49,195 bases of DNA from UBA2942 sp045127535 (GCA_045127535.1 JBGVQN010000064.1:1-49195), one strand, 5' to 3'; shown: positions 15,026 through 23,410, counted from the stretch's first letter. Program-made: numbers and translations. Notes: generated from the letters alone by a model not told the origin.

Positions 15026-16624
15026 ATGAGTTTACCATATACAGAGGAAATGCTCGAATCCATCAAAAAGGTTGAGGCAACCAGAGCAGAGCGTATGGCA
15101 AATGAGCCAAGACGTATGACTGCTGATGAGAAGGAAGCTTTATTAGAGCAGTATCATCCGGATTATAACTTAGACAGCTTTGAAGAGATTATCGTAGGAC
15201 CAAACAAGGGTCAGAAGGCTCCAAAGGAATTGGTTGCTCTGTTACAGGCCAACAGCCGTATTAAGGGTATGGACATTGATTTAGAGAACCCTGATTATGA
15301 CTGTGACGTTCTGGTAATCGGCGGCGGCGGTGCAGGTTCTTCCGCAGCAATCGAGGCAAATGAGGCTGGTGCTGACGTTATGATCGTAACCAAGCTTCGT
15401 ATCGGTGATGCCAACACCATGATGGCAGAGGGCGGTATCCAGGCAGCAGATAAGGAAAATGACTCTCCTGCACAGCATTACTTAGACGTAATGGGCGGCG
15501 GTCACTTTAAGAACGTGCCTGAACTGGTTAAGAAGCTGGTAACAGAAGGTCCTGCAGCAGTAAACTGGTTAGACCGTCTGGGCGTTCTGTTCGATAAGGA
15601 CGAGAACGGTGTGATGGTAACTACCCATGGTGGTGGTACCTCCAGAAAGAGAATGCACGCAGCAGCTGACTACTCCGGCGCAGAAATCATGCGTGTACTT
15701 CGTGATGAAGTTATCAACAGAGGCATTCCGGTAATTGAGTTTACTGTAGCAGTAGAGATCATCAAGGATGAAGAAGGCAAGGCAGCTGGTGCAGTGCTGA
15801 TGAACCTTGAGACAAAGGAACTGCTGGTAGCAAGAGCAAAGACTGTTGTCATTGCTACAGGTGGTGCCGGACGTCTCCATTATCAGGGCTTCCCAACCTC
15901 CAACCACTACGGTGCAACTGCTGACGGTCTGGTACTGGCTTACCGTGCAGGCGCTGAGTTATTATATCAGGATACTTTACAGTATCATCCTACAGGTGTT
16001 GCATTCCCTGCACAGATCTATGGTGCGCTGGTAACTGAGAAGGTTCGTTCCATGGGCGCTATGTTCTGTAACGCAGAGGGTGAAGCATTCATGCATCCAT
16101 TAGAGACCCGTGACGTAGCAGCTTCCGGTGTCATCCGTGAGGTAGCAAGAGGCAACGGTGTACATACACCACTGCGTGATGGTATCTGGTTAGATACTCC
16201 AATGATCGATGCCATCCATGGAGAAGGTACACTGGAAAAGAGACTTCCAGGTATGCTTCGTATGTACATGAGATACGACATCGATATGAGAAAGGTGCCG
16301 ATCGTGATCTATCCAACCCTCCACTATCAGAACGGTGGTATTAAGATCACTGAGGACGGTATGTCTGGCGTTGAGAACCTGTATGTAGCAGGTGAGGCTG
16401 TTGGTGGTGTACATGGACGTAACCGTCTGATGGGTAACTCCCTGTTAGACATCATCGTATTTGGCCGTAATGCAGGACAGCAGGCAGGTAAGAAGTGCAA
16501 GGAAGTAACCCTTGGCAAGCTGACTCTGTCTCATGTAGATGCATTCGCTCAGGAATGTGCAGATGCTGGTATCGTAACTGATATGGTATCTCCACAGGTA
16601 CTGCCGGATTACAGAAGAAAGTAA
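15026..16624 (+). CDS. frdA: Fumarate reductase/succinate dehydrogenase flavoprotein subunit, soluble type
   Basis: A 532-aa FAD subunit predicted to reduce fumarate to succinate in the cytosol. FAD motif GGGGAG lies at 99-104. Substrate-site residues known from FrdA are present: His321 in HPTG, Arg341 in EKVRSMG, His433 in HYQNGG and Arg467 in GRNRLMGNSL. The His that binds FAD covalently in membrane complexes (SHTV-x-AQGG) is Asn130 (ANTMMAEGG), so FAD should be non-covalent. The ~90-residue extension before the FAD fold and the lack of the C-terminal helical domain (only ~60 residues follow the GRNR motif) are unusual. No cytochrome b or hydrophobic anchor gene follows. AGGGAGGA precedes the ATG. 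It is the last gene of the cluster. Confidence 0.92.
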   Translation: MSLPYTEEMLESIKKVEATRAERMANEPRRMTADEKEALLEQYHPDYNLDSFEEIIVGPNKGQKAPKELVALLQANSRIKGMDIDLENPDYDCDVLVIGGGGAGSSAAIEANEAGADVMIVTKLRIGDANTMMAEGGIQAADKENDSPAQHYLDVMGGGHFKNVPELVKKLVTEGPAAVNWLDRLGVLFDKDENGVMVTTHGGGTSRKRMHAAADYSGAEIMRVLRDEVINRGIPVIEFTVAVEIIKDEEGKAAGAVLMNLETKELLVARAKTVVIATGGAGRLHYQGFPTSNHYGATADGLVLAYRAGAELLYQDTLQYHPTGVAFPAQIYGALVTEKVRSMGAMFCNAEGEAFMHPLETRDVAASGVIREVARGNGVHTPLRDGIWLDTPMIDAIHGEGTLEKRLPGMLRMYMRYDIDMRKVPIVIYPTLHYQNGGIKITEDGMSGVENLYVAGEAVGGVHGRNRLMGNSLLDIIVFGRNAGQQAGKKCKEVTLGKLTLSHVDAFAQECADAGIVTDMVSPQVLPDYRRK

Positions 16625-16767
16625 TTTGCAGCTGTTCAGAAACTGCTGTTCCCCATTTTGCAGGTAAGGATTCATCATCCAAGGTGACGTGCATGGAGTT
16701 TTGCAAATATCTGCGAAGGGACGGAACAGATCCCTGATTTTATAGCAACTGCAAGTGCATAATTAAG

Positions 16768-16803
16768 ACCCGCAATTCTTTGTTTCAAAGAATTGCGGGT
16801 TTA
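16768..16803 (+). terminator. Terminator of the hdr-flx-frd cluster
   Basis: Perfect 15-bp stem: 16768-16782 pairs with 16786-16800 around a 3-nt loop. The T tract is short (TTTAA). Stem strength and its place at the operon end support termination. Confidence 0.75.
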
Positions 16804-17082
16804 ACAGCGCAAAATTTTGACAAAATGCTGATTTTACAAAAAACACTTGCATTGCCGGGAGAATGGTAGTAATTTTAGTAGGAAACAGATTTGTGTCTGC
16901 GCTGCAATCACAAATCTGGGTACATGGACAAATTTGGCTTTGTGCAGACATTTGTATATACCCAATTGTGTGTATGTAAATGTCTGCATTATAAGGTATT
17001 TTTTCTTTTTGAAATAAAACAGGAAAAATGGAAGCTTCATGTATTGAAATACAAAAGAAAGCGGCGTAGAAATGAGGAAAAA
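16804..17082 (+). promoter_or_regulatory. Upstream region of the C4-dicarboxylate exporter gene, two strong hairpins
   Basis: A 279-nt non-coding stretch. A perfect 10-bp hairpin joins CAGATTTGTG (16886-16895) and CACAAATCTG (16909-16918); a perfect 11-bp hairpin joins TGCAGACATTT (16943-16953) and AAATGTCTGCA (16978-16988). A candidate -35 TTGCAT at 16847-16852 has only a weak -10 (TAATTT, 16870-16875) just before them. They may be operators for the nearby two-component regulator or a structured leader. No T tract marks either as a terminator. Confidence 0.4.
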
Positions 17083-18285
17083 ATGGAAATCACAACATCT
17101 TTTTTTGTGCTGAAATCCGGTGCTTTGGTATTGTTGAATGTATTCCTGATTGCAGCGTTAGGTTACCTTGTGGGAAGTATCAAAATTAAGGGAATATCCC
17201 TTGGAACTGCAGGTGTATTTCTTGTTGCGCTGGTTGTAGGACATTTGAGTACTGCAATGCCAAATTCTATTTTTGCAGTAGAGATGCCAAAATTTGTACA
17301 GAATCTTGGCCTTGTATTGTTTGTATCCTCTGTAGGATTTATTGCAGGCCCAAATTTCTTCAGTAATTTAAAGAAAAATGCAAAATCTTATGTATTACTG
17401 GGGCTGGTCATTATCATTTCCGGTGCACTTACCTGTGTGGCTGTTACTGCACTTACCAATGTAGATGCGCCGCTGGCTGCTGGTATGTTATCTGGTGCGT
17501 TAACCAGTACCCCTGGTTTCTCTGCAGCAAAAGAAGCATTGTCTGGAGCAGAAGAACTGGTAAATAAAGTATCTGTAGGATATGGTATTGCATACCCATT
17601 TGGCGTAATTGGTGTTGTATTATTCGTACAGCTGATTCCAAGATTTTTGAAAGCCAATATGGAAGAAGAACGCAAGGCAATTGTCATTGTAGATGATGGC
17701 ACGAAAGCTGCAAAGAAAATGCCGAAAAAACTGATTGAGTTTGATTCTTTTGGATTAACGGCATTTGCACTGTCTGCAATCATTGGTGTGATCGTTGGCG
17801 GTATTACCATTCCACTTCCAGGAGGCGCAAGCTTTTCTCTTGGAAATACCGGTGGTGTGCTGCTGTCTTCTCTGATTTTTGGTCACCTGGGCCATATTGG
17901 AAAGTTCAGCCTGCAGATCAAAAAGGATGTTTTAAAAACATTCCAGGAATTTGGTCTCATGCTGTTCCTGATTGGTGCAGGTATTGAAGGTGGTACCAGC
18001 TTTGTAGCTACCTTATCTGAGTACGGATTGATCCTGTTTGTATATGGTGCATTGATGACATTGATCCCAATGATCATTGGTTTCATCATTGCAAAGTATG
18101 TACTGAAGCTGAGTCTGTTAAACAGCTTAGGTTCTATCACTGGCGGTATGACCAGTACACCGGCACTGGGTACACTGATCAGCGTATCCGGTACCGATGA
18201 TGTGGCTTCTGCATATGCATCCACTTATCCAATCGCGCTGGTAGCAGTTGTAATCGCAAGCCAGCTGGTTGTAACATTCTTCTAA
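17083..18285 (+). CDS. AspT/YidE-type transporter, predicted C4-dicarboxylate (succinate) exporter
   Basis: A 400-aa integral membrane protein with about ten hydrophobic segments in two homologous halves. Each half has the aspartate-alanine exchanger signature (LSGALTSTPGFSAA near 137 and ITGGMTSTPALGTL near 345). This family includes AspT exchangers and the succinate exporter SucE1 of Corynebacterium. The central linker (about 190-215) is short and charged, and the RCK_C/TrkA-C domains found in AspT and YidE are missing. With fumarate reductase directly upstream and a dicarboxylate sensor kinase downstream, succinate efflux is the most economical role; aspartate/alanine exchange is the alternative. 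ATG 17083 follows GAGG at 5 nt; longer readings run into the hairpin region. Confidence 0.85.
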   Translation: MEITTSFFVLKSGALVLLNVFLIAALGYLVGSIKIKGISLGTAGVFLVALVVGHLSTAMPNSIFAVEMPKFVQNLGLVLFVSSVGFIAGPNFFSNLKKNAKSYVLLGLVIIISGALTCVAVTALTNVDAPLAAGMLSGALTSTPGFSAAKEALSGAEELVNKVSVGYGIAYPFGVIGVVLFVQLIPRFLKANMEEERKAIVIVDDGTKAAKKMPKKLIEFDSFGLTAFALSAIIGVIVGGITIPLPGGASFSLGNTGGVLLSSLIFGHLGHIGKFSLQIKKDVLKTFQEFGLMLFLIGAGIEGGTSFVATLSEYGLILFVYGALMTLIPMIIGFIIAKYVLKLSLLNSLGSITGGMTSTPALGTLISVSGTDDVASAYASTYPIALVAVVIASQLVVTFF

Positions 18286-18378
18286 TAGAATTTGAATAAT
18301 TCATTTCAAAGCATACTGCTGAAGTTTGGTAGATAGAGGCAGTAAAGGAAATGAATGAACGCTATATGCCAGAATAGA

Positions 18379-18409
18379 AACAGGCTCTGCTGATGCAGGG
18401 TCTGTTTTT
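18379..18409 (+). terminator. Intrinsic terminator after the exporter gene
   Basis: AACAGGCTCTGC (18379-18390) and GCAGGGTCTGTT (18395-18406) form a 12-bp stem including G-T pairs with a TGAT loop, then TTTTT. Confidence 0.88.
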
Positions 18410-18411
18410 GG

Positions 18412-19011
18412 TTAGTTCATGTACTGGGGTTCACAGCAGTACAAAATTTTCACCAGATCAAATACAGGGTGTCTGTTTGTTAAGGGATGGACAAAACCAA
18501 TGGAATAAACAAAAGATACGGCATCCTTTGTATTCTTAGGATTCCATATGCGCTTAGAGGAAATATCCCCATATTCGCACCCTTCTGATTCTGCAATATA
18601 TTTCAGACACTGATTCATTTTAGAAACAGTATCTGCCTGCTCATAGTTTTTCAGTGAGATAATTGCGATACTGCACTTCTGATGCAGTGTCCGGATGTGT
18701 GAAATCAATTCCCTGTATTTCTGCTCAAAAGCAGATGGATCTTCTTTGAAAAATGTCAGATCTGCTGCTCCAATATGTAACAGAACGGTTTCCGGATGGA
18801 GGCTTGCTACACAGGCATCATAAACTTCCAACGCGGTATTTACAGAAAGATCTGCAATGCTTCTGTTGTACAGATTTGAGTGCAAGGCAAATGCCTGTTT
18901 CAATTCGCAAAGGGGAATCTGGCTGTCTTCTGTACCACCAAAAATCACAATTCCATTTTGCTCTGCAAGATCATTTAAGGCCTGATATTTTTGAATTTTA
19001 TTTTTCAACAT
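18412..19011 (-). CDS. SGNH/GDSL-like hydrolase, predicted
   Basis: A 199-aa protein, cytosolic as no signal peptide is seen. The order of motifs resembles SGNH hydrolases: an N-terminal strand ending in FGGTEDS (~24-30), a middle LLHIGAADL block in the place of the family's Gly-x-x-Asn/Asp block, and a late Asp/His-containing FVHPLTNRHPVFD stretch. The match is weak and the nucleophile is uncertain, so esterase function is not claimed. ATG 19011 is chosen because GGAGG lies 8 nt upstream on the minus strand; an in-frame GTG nine bases earlier is too close. It lies 25 nt after a small PQ-loop membrane protein gene on the same strand and is probably co-transcribed with it. Confidence 0.6.
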   Translation of the reverse strand: MLKNKIQKYQALNDLAEQNGIVIFGGTEDSQIPLCELKQAFALHSNLYNRSIADLSVNTALEVYDACVASLHPETVLLHIGAADLTFFKEDPSAFEQKYRELISHIRTLHQKCSIAIISLKNYEQADTVSKMNQCLKYIAESEGCEYGDISSKRIWNPKNTKDAVSFVYSIGFVHPLTNRHPVFDLVKILYCCEPQYMN

Positions 19012-19036
19012 GCATACCACCTCCGGGCATCGGTTC

Positions 19037-19324
19037 TTAACAGTATTGACTGCGATAGTGTTTTTTGTCTAAGGCCACATTTCTGAAATATACCAATACA
19101 TTCATAAATACAATGACCAGATTCAGCAGATATACGATCAGCACATAGTTAATCTGATTGGTAATGATCTTAGCAACAATACCTGCTATGTATCCGCTGA
19201 TGATCAGAAGAATAAAAGGCAGGCTTGTACCTTTGGCTGTTTTTGCTTTATATGCTTTTATAACATTCAGCGGCCAGGACAGACCAAAGCATACTAACAT
19301 AATTGTTTCAAAAATAGATCCCAT
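19037..19324 (-). CDS. Small PQ-loop (SemiSWEET/MtN3-like) membrane protein
   Basis: A 95-aa protein with three hydrophobic segments, the size of bacterial SemiSWEET transporters, which act as dimers to carry small sugars or similar solutes. The first two helices are joined by the recognisable stretch SWPLNVIKAYKAKTAKGTSL, which has the (P)-x-N-x2-K/R-x-K-x2-S/T pattern of PQ-loop proteins. ATG 19324 is chosen over the longer 139-aa reading because AGGAG precedes it at 10 nt and helix 1 follows immediately. Substrate is unknown. It is divergent from the sensor kinase gene at 19560. Confidence 0.75.
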   Translation of the reverse strand: MGSIFETIMLVCFGLSWPLNVIKAYKAKTAKGTSLPFILLIISGYIAGIVAKIITNQINYVLIVYLLNLVIVFMNVLVYFRNVALDKKHYRSQYC

Positions 19325-19467
19325 AACAAAAAAACTCCTCTTCATAAGCTCATCTAATAGGATAGCACCAGGCGTGGAGAAAAACAATTTTAGTAAAAAT
19401 AGAAAAACAAATTTACTCTGAAAACCATTTTTTTTACTTTTAAAAGCCTCTTTCAAAAGTAAAAAAA

Positions 19468-19496
19468 TTGAGTTCTATACTATATTGTGATAAAAT
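19468..19496 (+). promoter_or_regulatory. Sigma-A promoter of the dicarboxylate-type two-component system
   Basis: TTGAGT (19468-19473), 17-nt spacer, TAAAAT (19491-19496). It lies in the divergent region between the PQ-loop gene and the sensor kinase gene. Confidence 0.65.
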
Positions 19497-19559
19497 TTAG
19501 GAAGATATCACAGAAATATGTATTTGGTACCACTATCATTGGCGAAAGATGACTGCATT

Positions 19560-21209
19560 ATGAGAGAGAATAAAAAGAAAAGAAATGGCAAGCAGAAACG
19601 GATTACATTAAAGAACATACAGCGGAATTTTTTTTGCACACAATTAGTACTGATCATCACCCTTGCTCTTTTTCTGGGAGCAGCTGGAACGCTGATCAAT
19701 CTGCATTTTGAAACACAAAAGCGGGATCAGAATTTGCAAAATATTGCAGAAACCATTGCCCGGTCCCCAATCCTCACGGAAAATGTGGGTCAGGAACAGG
19801 CTTCCCATATGCTGACTGCGTATCTGGATTCCGTAAAAGATTCTCTTTCAGATATTGATGTAATTTCCATTGTAACAGTAAATGAAATTCGTTTATATCA
19901 TTCCAATCATGAATTAATGGGAACGGTTTATGATGGCACGCTGCCAGAATTTAAGCACAATAATAAGGATTATTATGTGACAAGCGATAAGGGGCCATCT
20001 GGAACCCAAAGAAGGGCGTATGCGGCAATATATGATGATTACGGTAATTATGTGGGCTTTGTAATGGCCATTACCCTTATGAAAAATATCCAGGAGGAAA
20101 CCATTCAGACTCTGATTATCTTTGCGCTGATTACGGTTACTGCCATTTTAATGGAGCTTTTGATTTCTGCCCAACTGTCCGGTACCATAAAAAAAAGCCT
20201 GCAGGGATATGAACCGGATGTTTTTTCTGCAATGTATCAGATCCGGGATAATATACTGGAATCGCTTGATGAAGGTATCATTGCAATTGACAGCCGCAAA
20301 ACCGTACAATTTGTCAATCAGGCAGCCATAGCAATCCTTGATGGAAGTAAAAAAGGAATCCATGGTACAGTGGTGGGGCAGCCTCTTGATGATGTGTGTG
20401 ATGTCTCTTTGCTGGCACAGACTCTTGAAAGTGGTGAAAAAGAATTCAATGTGCAGGATCATAAGCTGGTGAATGGGGATGTCCTGATAGACAGGATCCC
20501 AATTAAAGAAAATGATACCATCATCGGGGCAGTGGGAATCCTTCATAACAGAGCGGAATATACCAAGCTGATGGAAGACCTGACAGGAACCCGTTACCTG
20601 GTGGATTCCATGCGTGCCAATAATCATGATTTTACCAACAAGCTTCATGTCATTCTTGGCCTGATACAGATGGAAATGTATGATGAGGCCATCTCATATA
20701 TAGAAAATATTACTATGGTACAAAGAGAGACCATCAGCAAAATTATGAAGGCGGTGGATGAGCCTGCAGTAGCGGCGTTGCTGATCGGAAAGACGGCCAG
20801 GGCATCAGAACTGAATATAAGGTTTGTACTGCGGGAGGGCTGCTCTTATTCCAAATCAGATATGCCCTTGCCTGCGGAGGTGCTTGTGACCGTCATTGGA
20901 AATCTCATCGACAATGGGTTTGAAGCTATGAATCAGGCTGATGATTATGATGCACCAAAGGAATTGCTGTTTGGCATCTTTTCCCAACCTGGTGCAGTGC
21001 TGATTACCACGGACGACACAGGCTGTGGAATCGGGAAAGAGGACTTAGATCATATATTTGAAAATGGATATTCAACAAAGGGTACAGGCAGAGGAACAGG
21101 GCTGTATCAGGTAAAGACAATGGTTGAGGGACTGGGGGGAACGATTACTGCAGAGTCACAGGCAGGTATAGGAACCTCCTTCTCGGTCAGCTTTACAAGC
21201 AAAAAATAA
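19560..21209 (+). CDS. CitA/DcuS-family sensor histidine kinase
   Basis: Membrane sensor kinase of about 549 aa. A basic N-terminus leads to TM1 (about 25-45), an extracellular sensor domain of about 130 residues with the F-x-x-Y-G-N-Y-V-G-F end typical of CitA/DcuS folds, TM2 (about 180-205), a PAS domain with GIIAIDSRKTVQFVN, a SpoOB-type helix NNHDFTNKLH with the phospho-accepting His, and an ATPase domain (NLIDNGFEA, DDTGCGI, GTGLYQV). The family senses citrate or C4-dicarboxylates and controls transport and fumarate respiration. Its place between a SucE-like exporter and an AEC permease fits. Start is uncertain: ATG 19560 or ATG 19518, neither with a strong ribosome binding site. The cognate regulator follows after 16 nt. 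Confidence 0.88.
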   Translation: MRENKKKRNGKQKRITLKNIQRNFFCTQLVLIITLALFLGAAGTLINLHFETQKRDQNLQNIAETIARSPILTENVGQEQASHMLTAYLDSVKDSLSDIDVISIVTVNEIRLYHSNHELMGTVYDGTLPEFKHNNKDYYVTSDKGPSGTQRRAYAAIYDDYGNYVGFVMAITLMKNIQEETIQTLIIFALITVTAILMELLISAQLSGTIKKSLQGYEPDVFSAMYQIRDNILESLDEGIIAIDSRKTVQFVNQAAIAILDGSKKGIHGTVVGQPLDDVCDVSLLAQTLESGEKEFNVQDHKLVNGDVLIDRIPIKENDTIIGAVGILHNRAEYTKLMEDLTGTRYLVDSMRANNHDFTNKLHVILGLIQMEMYDEAISYIENITMVQRETISKIMKAVDEPAVAALLIGKTARASELNIRFVLREGCSYSKSDMPLPAEVLVTVIGNLIDNGFEAMNQADDYDAPKELLFGIFSQPGAVLITTDDTGCGIGKEDLDHIFENGYSTKGTGRGTGLYQVKTMVEGLGGTITAESQAGIGTSFSVSFTSKK

Positions 21210-21225
21210 GTGTGGAGAACTGAGT

Positions 21226-21900
21226 ATGTATCATGTTTTAATTGCAGAAGATGATCCAATGGTAGCAATGATCAACGAACAGTATATTGGACGCAATAAA
21301 GCATTTCATGTAATTGGAAAATGCAATGATGGAAAAAGTGCATTGGAATTTCTGGAACACAATCCAGTGGATCTGCTTGTGCTTGACGTTTTTATGCCCT
21401 ATGCAGATGGGTTTGAAACACTGCGCCAGATCAGAAAAAAACAAATATCCGTAGATGTCATTATGGTAACCGCGGCCAATGACCGGAGTTCTTTGGAAGA
21501 AGCCCTACATCTTGGTGTTGTGGATTATCTTGTGAAACCTTTTACATACGATAGATTTCAGATGGCGCTGGATAAATTCATTGCGCAGACAGATGCGTTA
21601 AAAGACTTGGGAACATTGAATCAGAAGAATATTGATTATATCATTGGAAATACGAGAAAAAAGAACCAGAGCGTACGTCCAAAAGGCATACAGGAGAAAA
21701 CACTGCAGCTGATTGTAGAGCATTTGAAAGAGAACAGGAATGTGTGGATGACAGGTGACAGCATTGCGGAAGAAACGGGCCTTACAGGTGTTACGGTGCG
21801 GCGGTATATGAATTACCTGGCAGAGACCGGTGTTGTGATCGGGGAAATGAATTATGAGACCGGCGGCCGTCCGTGTATGCTTTACAGGATTGCAGAATAA
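21226..21900 (+). CDS. CitB/DcuR-family response regulator
   Basis: A 224-aa DNA-binding response regulator. The receiver domain (1-120) has acidic residues EDD near the start, phospho-acceptor Asp in VLDVFMP (~54), and the switch Lys in VKPF (~105). The C-terminal part carries a helix-turn-helix of the CitB/DcuR type (EETGLTGVTVRRYMNYL, about 182-198). It is 16 nt after the sensor kinase gene, so the two form one operon. Likely targets are the exporter, permease and fumarate reductase genes around it, by inference only. The next gene is convergent on the minus strand, with about 120 nt between. Confidence 0.92.
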   Translation: MYHVLIAEDDPMVAMINEQYIGRNKAFHVIGKCNDGKSALEFLEHNPVDLLVLDVFMPYADGFETLRQIRKKQISVDVIMVTAANDRSSLEEALHLGVVDYLVKPFTYDRFQMALDKFIAQTDALKDLGTLNQKNIDYIIGNTRKKNQSVRPKGIQEKTLQLIVEHLKENRNVWMTGDSIAEETGLTGVTVRRYMNYLAETGVVIGEMNYETGGRPCMLYRIAE

Positions 21901-22021
21901 ATGTATGTTAGAGCATGGCAAAGCATTGTGCTGTACTCTGATTATGTATCGTACACGGACGGCTGCAGGCGCAGTGGAAGGGTGCTGTCTGAGGAAGTTG
22001 AGCAAGCCGATCTTGGTTCGT

Positions 22022-22942
22022 TTATAAAAATATGGTGAACATAACCGGAATGGTAATTAATGCCAGTATATGAGAGATCAGAACCATACTGGCACCTACA
22101 GTTGTGTCCCGGCCATTGGCTGCAGGGAAGATGATTACATTCATTCCAATAGGCATGGACAAGGCACAAAGGGCAACCAGAATTACATCATCAGCGGTAT
22201 GCAGCAGCTTCAGTATAATGGTTACAATGGCTGGAATAACAACCAGCCGCAGGAGGGAAATCACATAAACCTTTGGCATAGCCAGCAGTTTTCTCACTCC
22301 ATATCCACCTACAATGATGCCTGTTAACAGCATTGCAAGAGGGAACATACAGTTGGCAGTAGAAGAAATAACGGTTTGTATAAAGCCCGGAACAGGTACC
22401 TGGGTAATTCCCAGAATAATGCCAATGATCAGGGCAAAGCAGATTGGGTTGCACAAGGATTTGAAACTGAATTTTCCATCTCCATTTGGCAGCAGCCAGG
22501 AAACACACACAGAAAAAGTGAGAATATTCAGAGGAATTGTGAACATCATATAATTAAACAATGCATCTTCACCAAAGATTCCCAGAACCAGGGCATTTCC
22601 CATAAAACCATAGTTAGAAACAATAAAGGCATGCCGGTAAAGACGTTCATGAAACGCTTTGGCAGAAAACTTTTTGCCTACCCAGAAAGCAATGCATGTA
22701 ATAGGAATAAAGATGATAACACAATAAATCAACAGTGTGCTTTTTTGGGCCAGATTTTCGATAGAGCATCTGGTCATAAATGTATTGATGATTAAGGCAG
22801 GGAGCAGTAAATTGCTCTCCAGCTTTGATAAAACACTGCCTGCATTATCAGGCAGAATATGTTTTCTTGTTAAGATCCATCCTGCAAAGATGAATACAAA
22901 TACCATCAGCATCTCATTCAGGGAAGTAAAAAAAACATCCAT
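22022..22942 (-). CDS. AEC (auxin efflux carrier) family permease, predicted carboxylate transporter
   Basis: A 306-aa membrane protein with about ten hydrophobic segments in two halves (N-terminal FVFIFAGWILTRKHILP; central VSNYGFMGNALV; C-terminal LSMPIGMNVIIF). Bacterial members include malate or malonate permeases such as MleP. It is convergent with the CitB-type regulator gene and lies beside the C4-dicarboxylate cluster, so malate or a related acid is a reasonable substrate, but this is context only. ATG 22942 is used because AAGGAG lies 6 nt upstream; the longer reading (22966) starts before that site. A structured leader precedes it. Confidence 0.82.
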   Translation of the reverse strand: MDVFFTSLNEMLMVFVFIFAGWILTRKHILPDNAGSVLSKLESNLLLPALIINTFMTRCSIENLAQKSTLLIYCVIIFIPITCIAFWVGKKFSAKAFHERLYRHAFIVSNYGFMGNALVLGIFGEDALFNYMMFTIPLNILTFSVCVSWLLPNGDGKFSFKSLCNPICFALIIGIILGITQVPVPGFIQTVISSTANCMFPLAMLLTGIIVGGYGVRKLLAMPKVYVISLLRLVVIPAIVTIILKLLHTADDVILVALCALSMPIGMNVIIFPAANGRDTTVGASMVLISHILALITIPVMFTIFL

Positions 22943-23000
22943 TCCGTACTCCTTTTCTGCTTTCATAGCAGGGCAATGATTTGTTTTATGAAAATTCCAT

Positions 23001-23102
23001 GAAAATAGAAAGCACGCTGATGGTGCTTTCTATGATCCATGTCTGCATTACAGCCGGAAGGGGTAAGAACTGGCATGGTGTCTGGGGAGGAAGCCGTAAT
23101 GC
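23001..23102 (-). promoter_or_regulatory. Structured leader of the AEC permease gene, candidate attenuator
   Basis: On the minus strand an 11-bp stem (23102-23092 with 23055-23045, one G-T run) encloses a 36-nt C-rich loop. It is followed 11 nt later by a perfect 11-bp hairpin ATAGAAAGCAC/GTGCTTTCTAT (23033-23005) and TTTTC. This is the layout of an aptamer followed by a terminator. No known riboswitch class was recognised. The remaining stretch to 23410 is AT-rich and holds nothing else that I can support. Confidence 0.45.
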
Positions 23103-23410
23103 AAAGGTTGTTCAAAATGAATTTGAAACCTTGTTTAATATATCTGTGTTTTTGCAATAAGTCTAATATATAATATTTATTGAAATTATAACAAAATGAT
23201 TATGAATAAATGAAAATATGTAAAAATACCAATTTAGATTCAGATTGTGAAAACGGATTTGTATAAAAATTCGACAGGAAGTGCCATTTTTTGCATGACC
23301 ATTTGTAACCAAGTGTTATAAAACCGTCATAATGACAGATTAGAATTGGAATGCAGCAGGATGATCAGTACAAAGTCAGCAGCGGCTGGAAATTGGAAAG
23401 GGCGTATGGG

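Noticed and set aside
15026..16624. L-aspartate oxidase or membrane succinate dehydrogenase for the flavoprotein
   Set aside because: Neighbour is an Fe-S subunit rather than nadA/nadC, and there is no cytochrome or anchor gene; fumarate reductase motifs are kept.
16891..17082. A 64-residue N-terminal extension of the exporter
   Set aside because: The extension runs through two perfect hairpins, is Cys/Lys rich without any pattern, and a ribosome binding site sits right before ATG 17083.
22070..22979. Plus-strand open frames opposite the AEC permease gene
   Set aside because: They are fragments antisense to a clear membrane protein with a good ribosome binding site.
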